Source: Prevotella sp.
GTDB taxonomy: Bacteria; Bacteroidota; Bacteroidia; Bacteroidales; Bacteroidaceae
Assembly: GCA_017538105.1 (NCBI GenBank)
Contig: JAFYJN010000085.1
Span: forward strand, 124,001-188,000
DNA length: 64,000 nt
Direction of reading: 5' to 3'
Shown here piece by piece: positions 44,637 to 53,028 of this stretch (within the stretch, counting starts at the first letter, position 1; each line of letters starts with the position of its first letter). Under the pieces are notes generated by a model, which saw only the letters and a list, made by a program, of their open reading frames with translations, ran no database searches and was not told where the DNA came from. The position numbers and the translations under genes are program-made.

Positions 44637-45080
44637 CTATTGCTGCGGAGCAGAAGGAGTAGCGGGTGCGGCGGGTGCGGCAGGAGCAGCGGGTGCGGAA
44701 GCTGCACCTTCAGCAGCGGGAGCGGCGGCAGGAGCAGCACCTTCAGCAGCGGGGGCTGCCGGTGCGGCTTGCTGTGAAGCACCGAAGTTTTGCTGTGTGG
44801 TAGGATTGGTCAACGGATTCTCTACCTGTCCCTGCACTGCACTCTTGGAAGCCGTTGCTGTGGGAGCCACGGATGCACAGAGCACGCTGAGCACCACCAT
44901 GGCGATGGCGAGGCCCCAAGTGGCCTTCTCGATGAAGTCGGTTGTTTTACGGACACCCACTATTTGGTTGGCCGAAGAGAAGTTAGAAGACAAGCCTCCA
45001 CCCTTGCTTTCCTGGATCAGCACGATGAAGATCATCAGTATGGCTGCCAGTACGATAAGAACTACGAAAAGTGTGTACAT
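44637..45080 (-). CDS. secG: Preprotein translocase subunit SecG
   Basis: 147 aa. There are two membrane helices (TLFVVLIVLAAILMIFIVLI at ~3-23 and ATWGLAIAMVVLSVLCASVA at ~53-72) joined by the conserved loop QESKGGGLSSNFSSANQIVG. SecG assists SecYE in protein export. The C-terminal ~55 residues are an Ala/Pro tail with two AAPAAEGAAPA-type repeats, longer than in most SecG proteins and probably disordered. It is the last gene of a minus-strand block that starts with rlmN. Confidence 0.95.
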   Translation of the reverse strand: MYTLFVVLIVLAAILMIFIVLIQESKGGGLSSNFSSANQIVGVRKTTDFIEKATWGLAIAMVVLSVLCASVAPTATASKSAVQGQVENPLTNPTTQQNFGASQQAAPAAPAAEGAAPAAAPAAEGAASAPAAPAAPAAPATPSAPQQ

Positions 45081-45087
45081 TTTTTCT

Positions 45088-45825
45088 TTATTTGTTATTG
45101 TTATTTATTATCAATCGTTCCAAGAAGCGAATTTGGTCTGCAAAGTAAGCACTTTTTTTTGGATAATTCAAATTTAAACGCTTAATTATTTCCAAAGCCT
45201 TAGAATATCGCCCTTGTTTAACGTAAATTTTGGCCAAAGTCTCGGTGAAGAACCCTTCCCCACCCTGTTTATTGTCATCATCGAGTTGTGGCGTGTATTC
45301 AGGATTTTCCTTGAGTTGGATACGACGGCCATCCTTGTTGTTGATGAAATCGTCGATGAGCGATTGTCCTTTCATCGCGGGAGTCTGTGCTCCTGAATCC
45401 TCCTCGTCAGTCTCCGTTTCAAGCAGATAAGCCACATAGTCGATAGCAGCATCGGCAGGAGTGGGTTTCCTCTTTTTCGGTGTTTCCTGCTGTTCGGGCA
45501 TGGAATCAAGGAATGAGTCGATGAGCGTCATGGTACGGCTTGACGTTTCGCCTTCGCTCTCCACTTCTTTTGCTTTCGTCTCTTTCACTTGCAAATAGTG
45601 TGCCGCTTCCACCATTTCGAAAAGCACATTCCTGTCGGTGACAAATATGGCCGCACGACGCAGTTCCTCGTCGAACGAGGGGTCGTGCAACAGGAATAGG
45701 TTCTGCAGCAACAGTATACGCGCTGGTTGGTAGTACGGATATTGCGCCACGAGCGAGCGGAGCGTAAACAGCGTTTCCCTGTTGAGTTGTTCGGGATGGT
45801 GTATGTAATGCAGGATATCTGTCAT
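45088..45825 (-). CDS. Conserved Bacteroidales protein with C-terminal TPR-like helices
   Basis: 245 aa. TDILHYIHHPEQLNRETLFT, RSLVAQYPYYQPARILLLQN at the N-terminus; an acidic low-complexity middle (~95-180); then FFTETLAKIYVKQGRYSKAL, EIIKRLNLNYPKKSAYFADQ, a TPR-like pair. It is placed between lptE and secG as in related genomes, 7 nt from secG. Its role is unknown, perhaps a scaffold in envelope biogenesis. No export signal. Confidence 0.75.
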   Translation of the reverse strand: MTDILHYIHHPEQLNRETLFTLRSLVAQYPYYQPARILLLQNLFLLHDPSFDEELRRAAIFVTDRNVLFEMVEAAHYLQVKETKAKEVESEGETSSRTMTLIDSFLDSMPEQQETPKKRKPTPADAAIDYVAYLLETETDEEDSGAQTPAMKGQSLIDDFINNKDGRRIQLKENPEYTPQLDDDNKQGGEGFFTETLAKIYVKQGRYSKALEIIKRLNLNYPKKSAYFADQIRFLERLIINNNNK

Positions 45826-45831
45826 GTGGGA

Positions 45832-47547
45832 TTACCAGTTGGCCAATGTGGCGTTGTAAATCTGTTGTGTGATGTCTTCCACCATCTGAGTCACCAGTTC
45901 CTCCTGTACGGAGTTGAGCGACTGCGTGCTGGGATAAGTGGCGGTGGCGGTGAACTGCTGTTCGAAGTCCTCGTCATGATTAACATTGTTGGTAAACCTG
46001 ACATTGACCGTCATCGACAATTCAACCTGCGCCGAATAGCCCTCGCTCGACACGCCCTTGTTACGTTGTTGATATTGAGTAATCTCCCCTTCGAGCACCA
46101 GGTCGCCATTGCGCCGCACCTCTTCGAGACGCGTCCTTGAGGTGAAGAGGTCTCTCAGCGTATTGTTGAAGATACTTTGCATGGGTCCCCAAACGTAAGA
46201 GGAACGAATGGGAAAATCGGCAATCTGTATGGTCTTCGTTTTGGAGTAGTCGACACTTGCCCCACTGAGGCTATACGACACCTTGCACGAAGAAAAAGAG
46301 GACAATGTGAAGAGTGCAATGAGCAAGGAGAGTCCAAACTCTTGTAACCTCCGGTAGAGCGTACGTTCAGAGATGCCCAGTTCACGAGCTGCCTTCCGCC
46401 TGTTCCCCCCATTGCGTTCGAGAGCTTTTTTCAACTGCTGTCGCCCAAGATCTTTTAGGTTCAAGTTTTCCAGCTCTGATATCTCCTCGGCCTCGGCCTC
46501 CTCCACCTGGGGATTCTTCGGCTTTTCTATGTTGTCATTGATATCGTCGAGTTTCGCGGGCAGATTGGCCGAGATAGTCTGTGCTGCTGAAGAGAGGTTC
46601 TTCGCATCGTCGATTTGATGACGCAGGCCATTGACTTCACGCCGTAGGTCGCCCACGTTGGTGCGCAGTTCGTATAGTACCTGCAGCAACATCTCCCGTT
46701 CGTTCTCATAGGAATGAGGTCCCGCTTTGGCGATGGTCGCCAGTTCCGTTGTTTCCGGATCGTCGGGGATAAACGTTCGGAGGATGTCGGCCGTGATGAC
46801 TCTTTCCCTGCTGAGCACCGACATCTGTTCGGTGATGTTCTTGAGTTGGCGAACATTTCCCGGCCACTTATATTTAAGCATCAACGCCTCGGCATCCTTG
46901 GTGAGTGTGATTTTGGGGATGTGGTACTGTTCCTGCATCTGCAGGGCGAAGAGCCGGAACAGCAGCAATATGTCAGTTCCCCTTTCCCTCAATGCCGGCA
47001 TGGCGATGGGTATGGTGTTCAGTCGGTAGAAGAGGTCTTCGCGGAAACGTCCTTCACTGATGGCCTTACGCATGTTGACGTTGGTAGCCGCCACGATGCG
47101 CACATCAGTCTTTCTAATCTCCTGTCCGCCCACGCGGATATACTCTCCTCTCTCAAGCACACGCAGCAGTCGTGTCTGTGTTGACAACGGCAGTTCGCCC
47201 ACCTCGTCGAGGAAGATAGTTCCCTTATTGGCCACTCCGAAATAGCCTTCGCTCTCGCCTATGGCTCCGGTAAACGACCCCTTTTCATGTCCGAAGAGTT
47301 CGCTGTCGATGGTACCCTCTGGAATAGCCCCACAGTTGATGGCAAAGAACTTCTCACGCCGCCGTGATGAATTGTCGTGAATGACGCGGGGTATGATTTC
47401 CTTTCCCACGCCACTCTCGCCGACGATGAGCACCGATAGATTTGTCGACGCCACCTGCAAGGCAATATCGAGCGCATGGTTCAGCGCCTCGCTATTGCCC
47501 ACTATCTGGTATCGGTTTTTTACCTCTTGTAGTCTTCTATTCTCCAT
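45832..47547 (-). CDS. Sigma-54 activator fused in frame to LptE lipoprotein
   Basis: 571 aa from ATG 47545-47547. Residues ~10-255 are an AAA+ sigma-54 activator: Walker A GESGVGKE, the sigma-54 loop as GSFTGA, Walker B GTIFLDEVGEL, R-finger region GRFREDLFYRL. A C-terminal Fis-type HTH follows (QQLKKALERNGGNRRKAARE, LGISERTLYRRLQEFGL). Without a stop the frame continues into LSLLIALFTLSSFSSCKVSY, a lipoprotein signal and lipobox, and then LptE (YSKTKTIQIADFPIRSSYVW, LVTQMVEDITQQIYNATLAN), the outer-membrane LPS-assembly partner of LptD. In relatives these are two adjacent genes. LptE may be made by internal initiation (for example TTG before CTCATTGCA) or the stop has been lost. Confidence 0.85.
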   Translation of the reverse strand: MENRRLQEVKNRYQIVGNSEALNHALDIALQVASTNLSVLIVGESGVGKEIIPRVIHDNSSRRREKFFAINCGAIPEGTIDSELFGHEKGSFTGAIGESEGYFGVANKGTIFLDEVGELPLSTQTRLLRVLERGEYIRVGGQEIRKTDVRIVAATNVNMRKAISEGRFREDLFYRLNTIPIAMPALRERGTDILLLFRLFALQMQEQYHIPKITLTKDAEALMLKYKWPGNVRQLKNITEQMSVLSRERVITADILRTFIPDDPETTELATIAKAGPHSYENEREMLLQVLYELRTNVGDLRREVNGLRHQIDDAKNLSSAAQTISANLPAKLDDINDNIEKPKNPQVEEAEAEEISELENLNLKDLGRQQLKKALERNGGNRRKAARELGISERTLYRRLQEFGLSLLIALFTLSSFSSCKVSYSLSGASVDYSKTKTIQIADFPIRSSYVWGPMQSIFNNTLRDLFTSRTRLEEVRRNGDLVLEGEITQYQQRNKGVSSEGYSAQVELSMTVNVRFTNNVNHDEDFEQQFTATATYPSTQSLNSVQEELVTQMVEDITQQIYNATLANW

Positions 47548-47612
47548 TGGGGTGACAAAATTACACATATTTTTCTGTAAATGTGCAATTTTGGCATATT
47601 TTTTAGCTGTTT

Positions 47613-48680
47613 TTAGTTTTTCTCCTCATGTTTCTTGGGAATGGAGAAACGCACCTTCTCACTCTCATCACGTTTCTCATGATAGAGTTTTTTGAGCGGG
47701 TTTGCCATCGGCTCATCGTAGTTGACGCGGTTACGTGCGGCATCCACTGCCATGTATATGGCCGAGCGCAGCGGCAGTTCGTCAACCTGATCCTTTTCTT
47801 TTCCTCCTATATACATCGGTTCCACCAACGGCAGCGACAGTCCTGTGGTGAACACCGCCATCTCTTCACCAGCCAGCATCTTAAAGGGAATCATCGCCTG
47901 TTCATGATACATGGCCAAGATGGCGTCGAAATGCACATGCTGGCAGTTGCAGAAGAAGTCGTCGGCCTGGAACGGTCCATAGGTCCACACCCTGTCGGTC
48001 TTGAGTTGTTCCACAGCAGGTACGATGACGTCGTTTTCCTCTGTCGAAGCCATCATGTTATAGGCCAGCACCGCCAAGCGCGGGTTATTCACCCGGAAAT
48101 CACGTTTCAAGCAATTGAACAATGTTTTGGCCTTTCCCTCCACGGCCTCTTTGCTGATGAACGCCGCCGCGGCACCTGCTGGACAGAGCGGGGCGGTCAC
48201 CGCCATACGCAGCGACCCGCTGGTGAATACTTGCATACAGTCGTCGGTGAGGCCGAGGGCACGAATGATATAGTCGGCCTGAGACGATGCCCCATCGAGG
48301 TCGGCCGTATCCATCGGCATGGTGACCAGTGCATCGAAAGTTCCTGAGGCGAAATCGGCGATAGCCCTATCGAGAGCCTGTCGAGCTGCGGCACCTGACT
48401 CTGGCGTACGCGTTCCCATTTCCACCTTCACATCGTTTTCGTAAGCCGTCAGCACGTTGAGTTTGTCGCTCTGCGCCGCATTGGCCGAAGTGATGATACT
48501 GAAGTTGGCCTGAAGGTTAAGAGCCTTGCGGTGGTAAGCCGCCACCTTTGGTGAGCCATAGACAATGGGAGTGCACACTTCAAGAAATGCCGGTTCGGCA
48601 AAACATCTGAATATCATCTCATACCCTATTCCGTTGGCGTCGCCTTGGGTGATAGCCACCCTTATTTTTCTTTCTTCCAT
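47613..48680 (-). CDS. pdxA: PdxA-family protein with altered metal site
   Basis: 355 aa. PdxA oxidises 4-hydroxythreonine-4-phosphate in pyridoxal-phosphate synthesis. Family features are clear: AITQGDANGIGYEMIFRCF, DALVTMPM, FDAILAMYHEQAMIPFK. Two of the three metal-binding His are missing: the VTxHxP segment reads MAVTAPLCPAG and the LNPHAGE segment reads AYNMMASTEEND. The GHTE substrate motif reads SSQADYI, and HGTAFD-IAGKG reads LPLVEPMYIGGKEK. Only the YHEQ histidine remains. Either this is a divergent paralogue with another reaction or a decayed enzyme under a conserved locus. The frame is uninterrupted. Confidence 0.75.
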   Translation of the reverse strand: MEERKIRVAITQGDANGIGYEMIFRCFAEPAFLEVCTPIVYGSPKVAAYHRKALNLQANFSIITSANAAQSDKLNVLTAYENDVKVEMGTRTPESGAAARQALDRAIADFASGTFDALVTMPMDTADLDGASSQADYIIRALGLTDDCMQVFTSGSLRMAVTAPLCPAGAAAAFISKEAVEGKAKTLFNCLKRDFRVNNPRLAVLAYNMMASTEENDVIVPAVEQLKTDRVWTYGPFQADDFFCNCQHVHFDAILAMYHEQAMIPFKMLAGEEMAVFTTGLSLPLVEPMYIGGKEKDQVDELPLRSAIYMAVDAARNRVNYDEPMANPLKKLYHEKRDESEKVRFSIPKKHEEKN

Positions 48681-48889
48681 ATTTTGTAGTTGATAAGTTT
48701 TTTATTATTTGAGGGAGTTAAAGTGGGAGTAAAAATGGAAGTTAATTCGCTTCGCTCATGGAAGTTAAAATGGACATTACTCCGACTACGACTTTTACCT
48801 TTTAATTTTTTAAAAGCTATCGTCCAGCAGGAAATGCTTAACTTCCTTTTATAACTTCTTTTTACTTCCTTTACCTCCCTTTTTTCATT
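48681..48889. repeat. Low-complexity spacer
   Basis: A/T- and pyrimidine-rich words (aacttccttttataacttc, ttacttcctttacctccc, and gaagttaa/ggaagttaaaatgg) fill the 209 nt between pdxA and the DUF4837 gene. They resemble the phrase-like repeats elsewhere. No gene or terminator is seen. Confidence 0.5.
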
Positions 48890-49837
48890 TTACTCTTTTA
48901 TCTTTTTAAATGTGAAGATGGCCGCCTCGGTGCGCCGCAGGAGGTTTCGCTTTTTCCCTTCGGGCGCATAGACGAAAGCCTCGGCTACGATGGCAGTGCC
49001 GTCGTCCCGCGGCATCATACGTGAGACGAACGGTCCGCCCATGGCATCGCCCTTCATCTCCCACAGTCCGCGAGCCACCCATGTGGAGCTGTCGCCTTGC
49101 TGCTGCCAATGCACCGGCAAGTGAGCCGTAGTCATGTGCATCTGGTCGGTCTCCCCCTTGATGTTCCTCTCCATCACGCTGTCACGCGCGGTGACGAAAC
49201 GTGCCGTATCGGCAGAGGGGATAGTGTAGACGCAGAGGTTGCACATTCCCTCGGCGGCATCATTGGAGAGCCATATAAAGTTGTCGGCCCGCATCGAAGA
49301 TTTCATCTCAACGGGAATCCACATCTGCGCTCCGAACAGTCTTTCCACCTCCATGGTAGGTTCCATAGCATGGTGAGAAGAGAGGAAAGCCATCTCCCGT
49401 GACCGCTCGGCGTTGTTTAGCAGCGCCCTCAGTCGTCCGCCCATTGTCGGCATATCATGATGGAGAGCTTCCAACGAAGGAGTCACCACATGGACAATGA
49501 TTTGCGGAGCGGCGAACACATTACGTTCATAGCGCAACACCGTACGCTCGGCAGCACCTGGCGCCACATCCACCTTCACCACATTACGCATGGTCTGTCC
49601 GTTACGCTGGAACCCTATGCTGTCTGTGAGCACCACATCGAACCACGGTTCGGGTTGGGGAAGCCCCACCATGTCGACTGTCAGTTGACGGAGCACCACC
49701 CCATTGTCATCATCGACGAGCAGCACCTCGTATGGCCGTCCACCACTCTTGGGCTGCAAGGGATTGTCTCCGCGACATCCACAGAACAGGCACGCCACCA
49801 CCACACACATGATATATGATGTCCACTTATGTCGCAT
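48890..49837 (-). CDS. DUF4837-family lipoprotein
   Basis: 315 aa from ATG 49835-49837; the 66 extra codons upstream are antiparallel shadow of rlmN. A lipoprotein signal is present (YIMCVVVACLFCGC, RGDN). The body (GRPYEVLLVDDDNGV, then NVVKVDVAPGAAERTVLRYE, NVFAAPQIIVHVVTP) and the end (GGPFVSRMMPRDDGTAIVAE, FVYAPEGKKRNLLRRTEA) match my memory of the Bacteroidetes DUF4837 family, of unknown function. It overlaps rlmN by 11 nt and is translationally coupled to it. Confidence 0.8.
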   Translation of the reverse strand: MRHKWTSYIMCVVVACLFCGCRGDNPLQPKSGGRPYEVLLVDDDNGVVLRQLTVDMVGLPQPEPWFDVVLTDSIGFQRNGQTMRNVVKVDVAPGAAERTVLRYERNVFAAPQIIVHVVTPSLEALHHDMPTMGGRLRALLNNAERSREMAFLSSHHAMEPTMEVERLFGAQMWIPVEMKSSMRADNFIWLSNDAAEGMCNLCVYTIPSADTARFVTARDSVMERNIKGETDQMHMTTAHLPVHWQQQGDSSTWVARGLWEMKGDAMGGPFVSRMMPRDDGTAIVAEAFVYAPEGKKRNLLRRTEAAIFTFKKIKE

Positions 49838-50882
49838 CCTCTTTCGATTTTGCCGTGCTGAGCAGTCCACAAGCAGCGAAGATATCCTGACCTCTGCTGG
49901 CCCTGATGGTGGTGAACAACCCATGCGACGTAAGGAAGTCGCGCCATTCGAGCATTTTCTCCTCTGATACTCCCCGCAGGTCGACGCCCGGTATCTGGTG
50001 GAACCGTATGAGGTTGACGCGGCATTCGAGTCCACGCAACATCTTTAGCAGTTGACGCGCATGCGCCATCGAGTCGTTGAGTCCGCCGAAGACGATATAT
50101 TCGAACGACAGTCGCCGTTGGTGTGCGAAGTCGTAGTTCCTCAACAGCTCAATCACGTCGAGAATGGGCATACCCTTCTCCGCCGGCATGAGTGACGCTC
50201 GTAGTTCATGGTTAGGAGCATGCAGTGAGATGGCCACATGGCACTCGCTCTCGTCGAGAAACCGTTTCAGTTTGTTTTTCACACCCACACTGCTCACGGT
50301 GATGCGCCTTGGGCTCCACGCGTAGGCATAGGGGGCGGTGAGAATATTCGTTGCCTGTAGCACCGTGTCGAGGTTGTCCATGGGCTCTCCCTGTCCCATG
50401 AACACCACATTGGTCAGTGTGTCATGTTCGGGGAGGGCATATATCTGGTTGATGATGTCGCGCACCGACAGGTTACCCTCGAAGCCCTGTTTTCCCGTCT
50501 GGCAAAACAGGCAGTTCATCTTGCACCCCACTTGGCATGACACGCAGAGTGTGGCCCTGTCGCCATCGGGGATATAAACCGTCTCGACAAATCGCCCGTT
50601 GTCTGTGGGGAAGAGGTATTTCACCGTGCCATCGACAGAGCGTTGACAGTCAACGGGCGGCATGGCTCCCACACAATAACGTTCATCCAGTTTGGCACGG
50701 TTCGCCTTGGAGATGTTCGTCATCTGCTGGATGTCAGTCACATGGCTTTCGTAGAGCCATTTGGCCATCTGCGCCCCAGTATAGGCAGGCATGCCCTGTT
50801 CCTTGGCCACCTGACGCAGTTGGTCGAGGGTCATTCCCAAAAGTGGTGTTTTTGCCATCTTCTCCCTATTGTTTTCGGGCAT
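49827..50882 (-). CDS. rlmN: Dual-specificity RNA methyltransferase RlmN
   Basis: 351 aa. This radical-SAM enzyme methylates C2 of A2503 in 23S rRNA and A37 of some tRNAs. The radical-SAM cluster is CKMNCLFCQTG (C-x3-C-x2-C). The methyl-carrier region near GVDLRGVSEEKML and the C-terminal resolving Cys (FAACGLLS) are in place, as are VFMGQGEPMDN and RITVSSVGV. An alternative start is MAKTPLLG, eight codons in. A -7 box (TAATTTTGC, 50906-50898) lies 15 nt upstream. It is the first gene of the minus-strand block. Confidence 0.96.
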   Translation of the reverse strand: MPENNREKMAKTPLLGMTLDQLRQVAKEQGMPAYTGAQMAKWLYESHVTDIQQMTNISKANRAKLDERYCVGAMPPVDCQRSVDGTVKYLFPTDNGRFVETVYIPDGDRATLCVSCQVGCKMNCLFCQTGKQGFEGNLSVRDIINQIYALPEHDTLTNVVFMGQGEPMDNLDTVLQATNILTAPYAYAWSPRRITVSSVGVKNKLKRFLDESECHVAISLHAPNHELRASLMPAEKGMPILDVIELLRNYDFAHQRRLSFEYIVFGGLNDSMAHARQLLKMLRGLECRVNLIRFHQIPGVDLRGVSEEKMLEWRDFLTSHGLFTTIRASRGQDIFAACGLLSTAKSKEDAT

Positions 50883-51234
50883 ACTTCCTATTTTTCTGCA
50901 AAATTAGGCAAAAGTTTTGAAAAAGGGGAGGATTGGCACGAAAAAGTGGTGTTCGGCGTTTGTTGGCAGTCATCAACGCCTCCACCCCTTGATATTGGTC
51001 AATTTGTTTGACATTCGTCAAGAAAGAACACATTTTGTTACGAAAACGGCGAGCAACTCTTGCATTTTGTTCAAGAACCAATTACTTTTGCAGCGCAGAA
51101 AGGAAAGAAAAAAGGTTAAGGTTCATCAGCAAAACAGGTAAGAGGATAGGAATAGGAGACACTAACAGGATAACATCCATAGATGGATATATTAAGGATA
51201 ACATTGTAGAACTAAAGAAAAGAAAGGTAAAAAG
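50883..51234. promoter_or_regulatory. Divergent promoter region, long plus-strand leader
   Basis: 352 nt without a gene. Minus: TAATTTTGC (50906-50898) for rlmN. Plus: TTGC (51060-51063), 19 nt, TACTTTTG (51083-51090) for the 51235 gene, implying a leader of about 135 nt. The leader is purine-rich (gaaaggaaagaaaaaagg; aggataggaataggag). I see no known riboswitch. Confidence 0.55.
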
Positions 51235-51594
51235 ATGAAAAAAATTATGATGACATTGGCCATGGCACTGACGATGACCGTGGCTTTCGCCGAGGGCGAA
51301 GAGAATGAGAAGACTGCCAGTGCAGAAGCTTACAGCTTTAACATCGACATGACGAAACTCGGCTATGCGCTCCATCTGAGCGTCGACCAATACGAATCGG
51401 TGAAAACTGTCCAAGACCAGTTCACCCAGGAGATGATGAATGCCGGTGCCTCCTCAGAGGAAGAGCGCAGTCGTTTGATGGACAAGGCCATCAGCCATGA
51501 CTTGACCTATATGCACAACATTCTCACCAAGGAGCAGTACAAGACTTTCGTGACCATCCTGAACGCCACGCTCAAGAACCGCGGACTGATGTAA
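51235..51594 (+). CDS. Small secreted protein of unknown function
   Basis: 119 aa with signal peptide (MMTLAMALTMTVAFA). The mature part is helical and acidic: FNIDMTKLGYALHLSVDQYE, SVKTVQDQFTQEMMNAG, MHNILTKEQYKTFVTILNAT. The layout is like small periplasmic Spy/CpxP-type chaperone folds (two helices with LTxEQYxxF), but without the LTxxQ repeats in full. It is monocistronic, with a terminator 34 nt after the stop. Confidence 0.7.
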   Translation: MKKIMMTLAMALTMTVAFAEGEENEKTASAEAYSFNIDMTKLGYALHLSVDQYESVKTVQDQFTQEMMNAGASSEEERSRLMDKAISHDLTYMHNILTKEQYKTFVTILNATLKNRGLM

Positions 51595-51627
51595 TCACGA
51601 GTCATACGACCTATATAGTAGAGTGAG

Positions 51628-51661
51628 AAGGGGCCACACCTAAGGGTGTGGTTCCTTTTTT
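51628..51661 (+). terminator. Intrinsic terminator
   Basis: AAGGGGCCACACC, loop TAAG, then GGTGTGGTTCCTT with a run of T. It terminates the 51235 gene. Confidence 0.88.
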
Positions 51662-51760
51662 GCTGTCGTGACAAGTCCCACAAAACACTATTCTTATACT
51701 TCATCAAGCCCATTTCATCATAAATGAGCGGACAGTGTTTCAAATGCCAATAAATTGTAG

Positions 51761-51769
51761 TATATTTGC
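51761..51769 (+). promoter_or_regulatory. -7 box of the first propeller paralogue
   Basis: TATATTTGC, 108 nt before ATG 51878. The leader contains the gagtttgggagtttgggag repeat (51798-51836). Confidence 0.5.
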
Positions 51770-51877
51770 AGAGGGAAAGGGAAGAGAGAATCTTCTTTTG
51801 GGAGTTTAGGAGTTTGGGAGTTTGGGAGTCTGGACATATCAAAAAATAAATAATTACCAATAAAAAAACTTATGATT

Positions 51878-52804
51878 ATGAAAAGGAACACGAGGATGAT
51901 GGTCATTCTGGCACTGGCCTGCCTGATGATTCCCATACAAGTGGGCGCACAGAAGCGGAAGACACAGAAACGGCAGACGACAACGAGCCGTCAGGTGACT
52001 AATCCACAGCGAGATGATGCCTTTCTGTCGGGCTACCGGCTGCAACCCATCGGGGAGTTCGATCCTGAGAGCAACGGCATCGGCTATAACTATGTAACAC
52101 TGCCTGCCCCCTATTTCGACGGGCATGTGCTGAAGCGTGACATGAGCCATAAACAGGTGACCCTCCGCCAAGTGTCGTGTCGCCAAAATGGCATCACCGA
52201 TACCGAAGAGTGGTTTAGAAACAACGGTCTGAATAATTGCGAGATCCGTTATGAAAATGAGGCAATGGATGAGATGCGTCCCCGTTTCCGTTATGAATAC
52301 GGCGATTATGTGGCCATCAGTTACGGCATACACTACGGTACCACCATGCGTGTGATTATTACCGATGACGGCCAACAAACGTTGTACAGAGCCTATGACT
52401 TTGACAATTTCATGTATGCACCCAAGGCCCGCATCGGTGCCGACCAGTCGATAGGCTGCATAAAGATTGAAGGCAACATCATGTATGTGGCGCATACGGG
52501 CAACGGCTACGCCAAGGCATTTCAAGGTCAGACGGGTTATATCTCTGCCATCGACCTGCGCACCAACGAAATACTTTGGACCACGGAGCCGCTGACTTGC
52601 AACTCCACTTTTGAGATAGTGGGCAACTCCATCATCTGCGGTTACGGTTTCACCGACGAGCCCGACTACCTGTTCGTGGTGGATAAATACAGCGGTCAGC
52701 GTGTGCAGAAAATCTTCCTGAAAAAAGGTCCCGAATATGTGGTGGTGAAGGGTAATCGCGTGTATGTGCGCACCTACAGCTACGATTATGTGTTTTCTTT
52801 CTGA
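51878..52804 (+). CDS. Secreted propeller-like protein, paralogue 1
   Basis: 308 aa from ATG 51878 by comparison with its neighbour (ATG 51872 is also in frame). Signal peptide MMVILALACLMIPIQVGA, a basic Gln/Thr-rich stretch, then strand-rich repeats: FDGHVLKRDMSHKQVTLRQV, RFRYEYGDYVAISYGIHYG, IKIEGNIMYVAHTGNG, GYISAIDLRTNEILWTTEPL, EIVGNSIICGYGF and YLFVVDKYSGQRVQKIFLKK. The last blocks look like PQQ-type blades (xAxDxxTxxxxW). Function unknown. It is a tandem duplicate with 53029-53961. Confidence 0.72.
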   Translation: MKRNTRMMVILALACLMIPIQVGAQKRKTQKRQTTTSRQVTNPQRDDAFLSGYRLQPIGEFDPESNGIGYNYVTLPAPYFDGHVLKRDMSHKQVTLRQVSCRQNGITDTEEWFRNNGLNNCEIRYENEAMDEMRPRFRYEYGDYVAISYGIHYGTTMRVIITDDGQQTLYRAYDFDNFMYAPKARIGADQSIGCIKIEGNIMYVAHTGNGYAKAFQGQTGYISAIDLRTNEILWTTEPLTCNSTFEIVGNSIICGYGFTDEPDYLFVVDKYSGQRVQKIFLKKGPEYVVVKGNRVYVRTYSYDYVFSF

Positions 52805-52930
52805 TACCCACCCCAATACCCACCCCGGCCCTCCCAAAGGGAGGGGGAGTGATGGGGTGAGAGGTGAGGGACATGAAGAAGTGAGGGGATTACCCACCCC
52901 GACCCTCCCAAAGGGAGGGGGCGAGAGAGG
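52801..52930 (+). repeat. Two copies of a CCCTCCCAAAGGGAGGG palindromic repeat
   Basis: cccaccccggccctcccaaa then gggagggggagtg at ~52808-52850, and cccaccccgaccctcccaaa then gggagggggcgag at ~52892-52926. The two are separated by gaggtgag units. The complement of this unit is found inside the spanin-like gene (33477-33510), and a variant inside the tape-measure gene (39788-39822). Confidence 0.75.
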
Positions 52931-52958
52931 GAAAAAGTAAAAAGTAATGAAATATAAA

Positions 52959-52990
52959 TTGCATATTAACGGGAAAAACGCTATATTTGC
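52959..52990 (+). promoter_or_regulatory. Promoter of the second propeller paralogue
   Basis: TTGC (52959-52962), 19 nt, TATATTTGC (52982-52990). It lies 38 nt before ATG 53029, so the paralogue has its own promoter. Confidence 0.65.
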
Positions 52991-53028
52991 AAAACAATAG
53001 AAAAATCCACTATCAAACACTTACTATT

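Noticed and set aside
49838-50035. 66-codon N-terminal extension of the DUF4837 gene
   Set aside because: It overlaps rlmN in another frame and would bury the lipoprotein signal.
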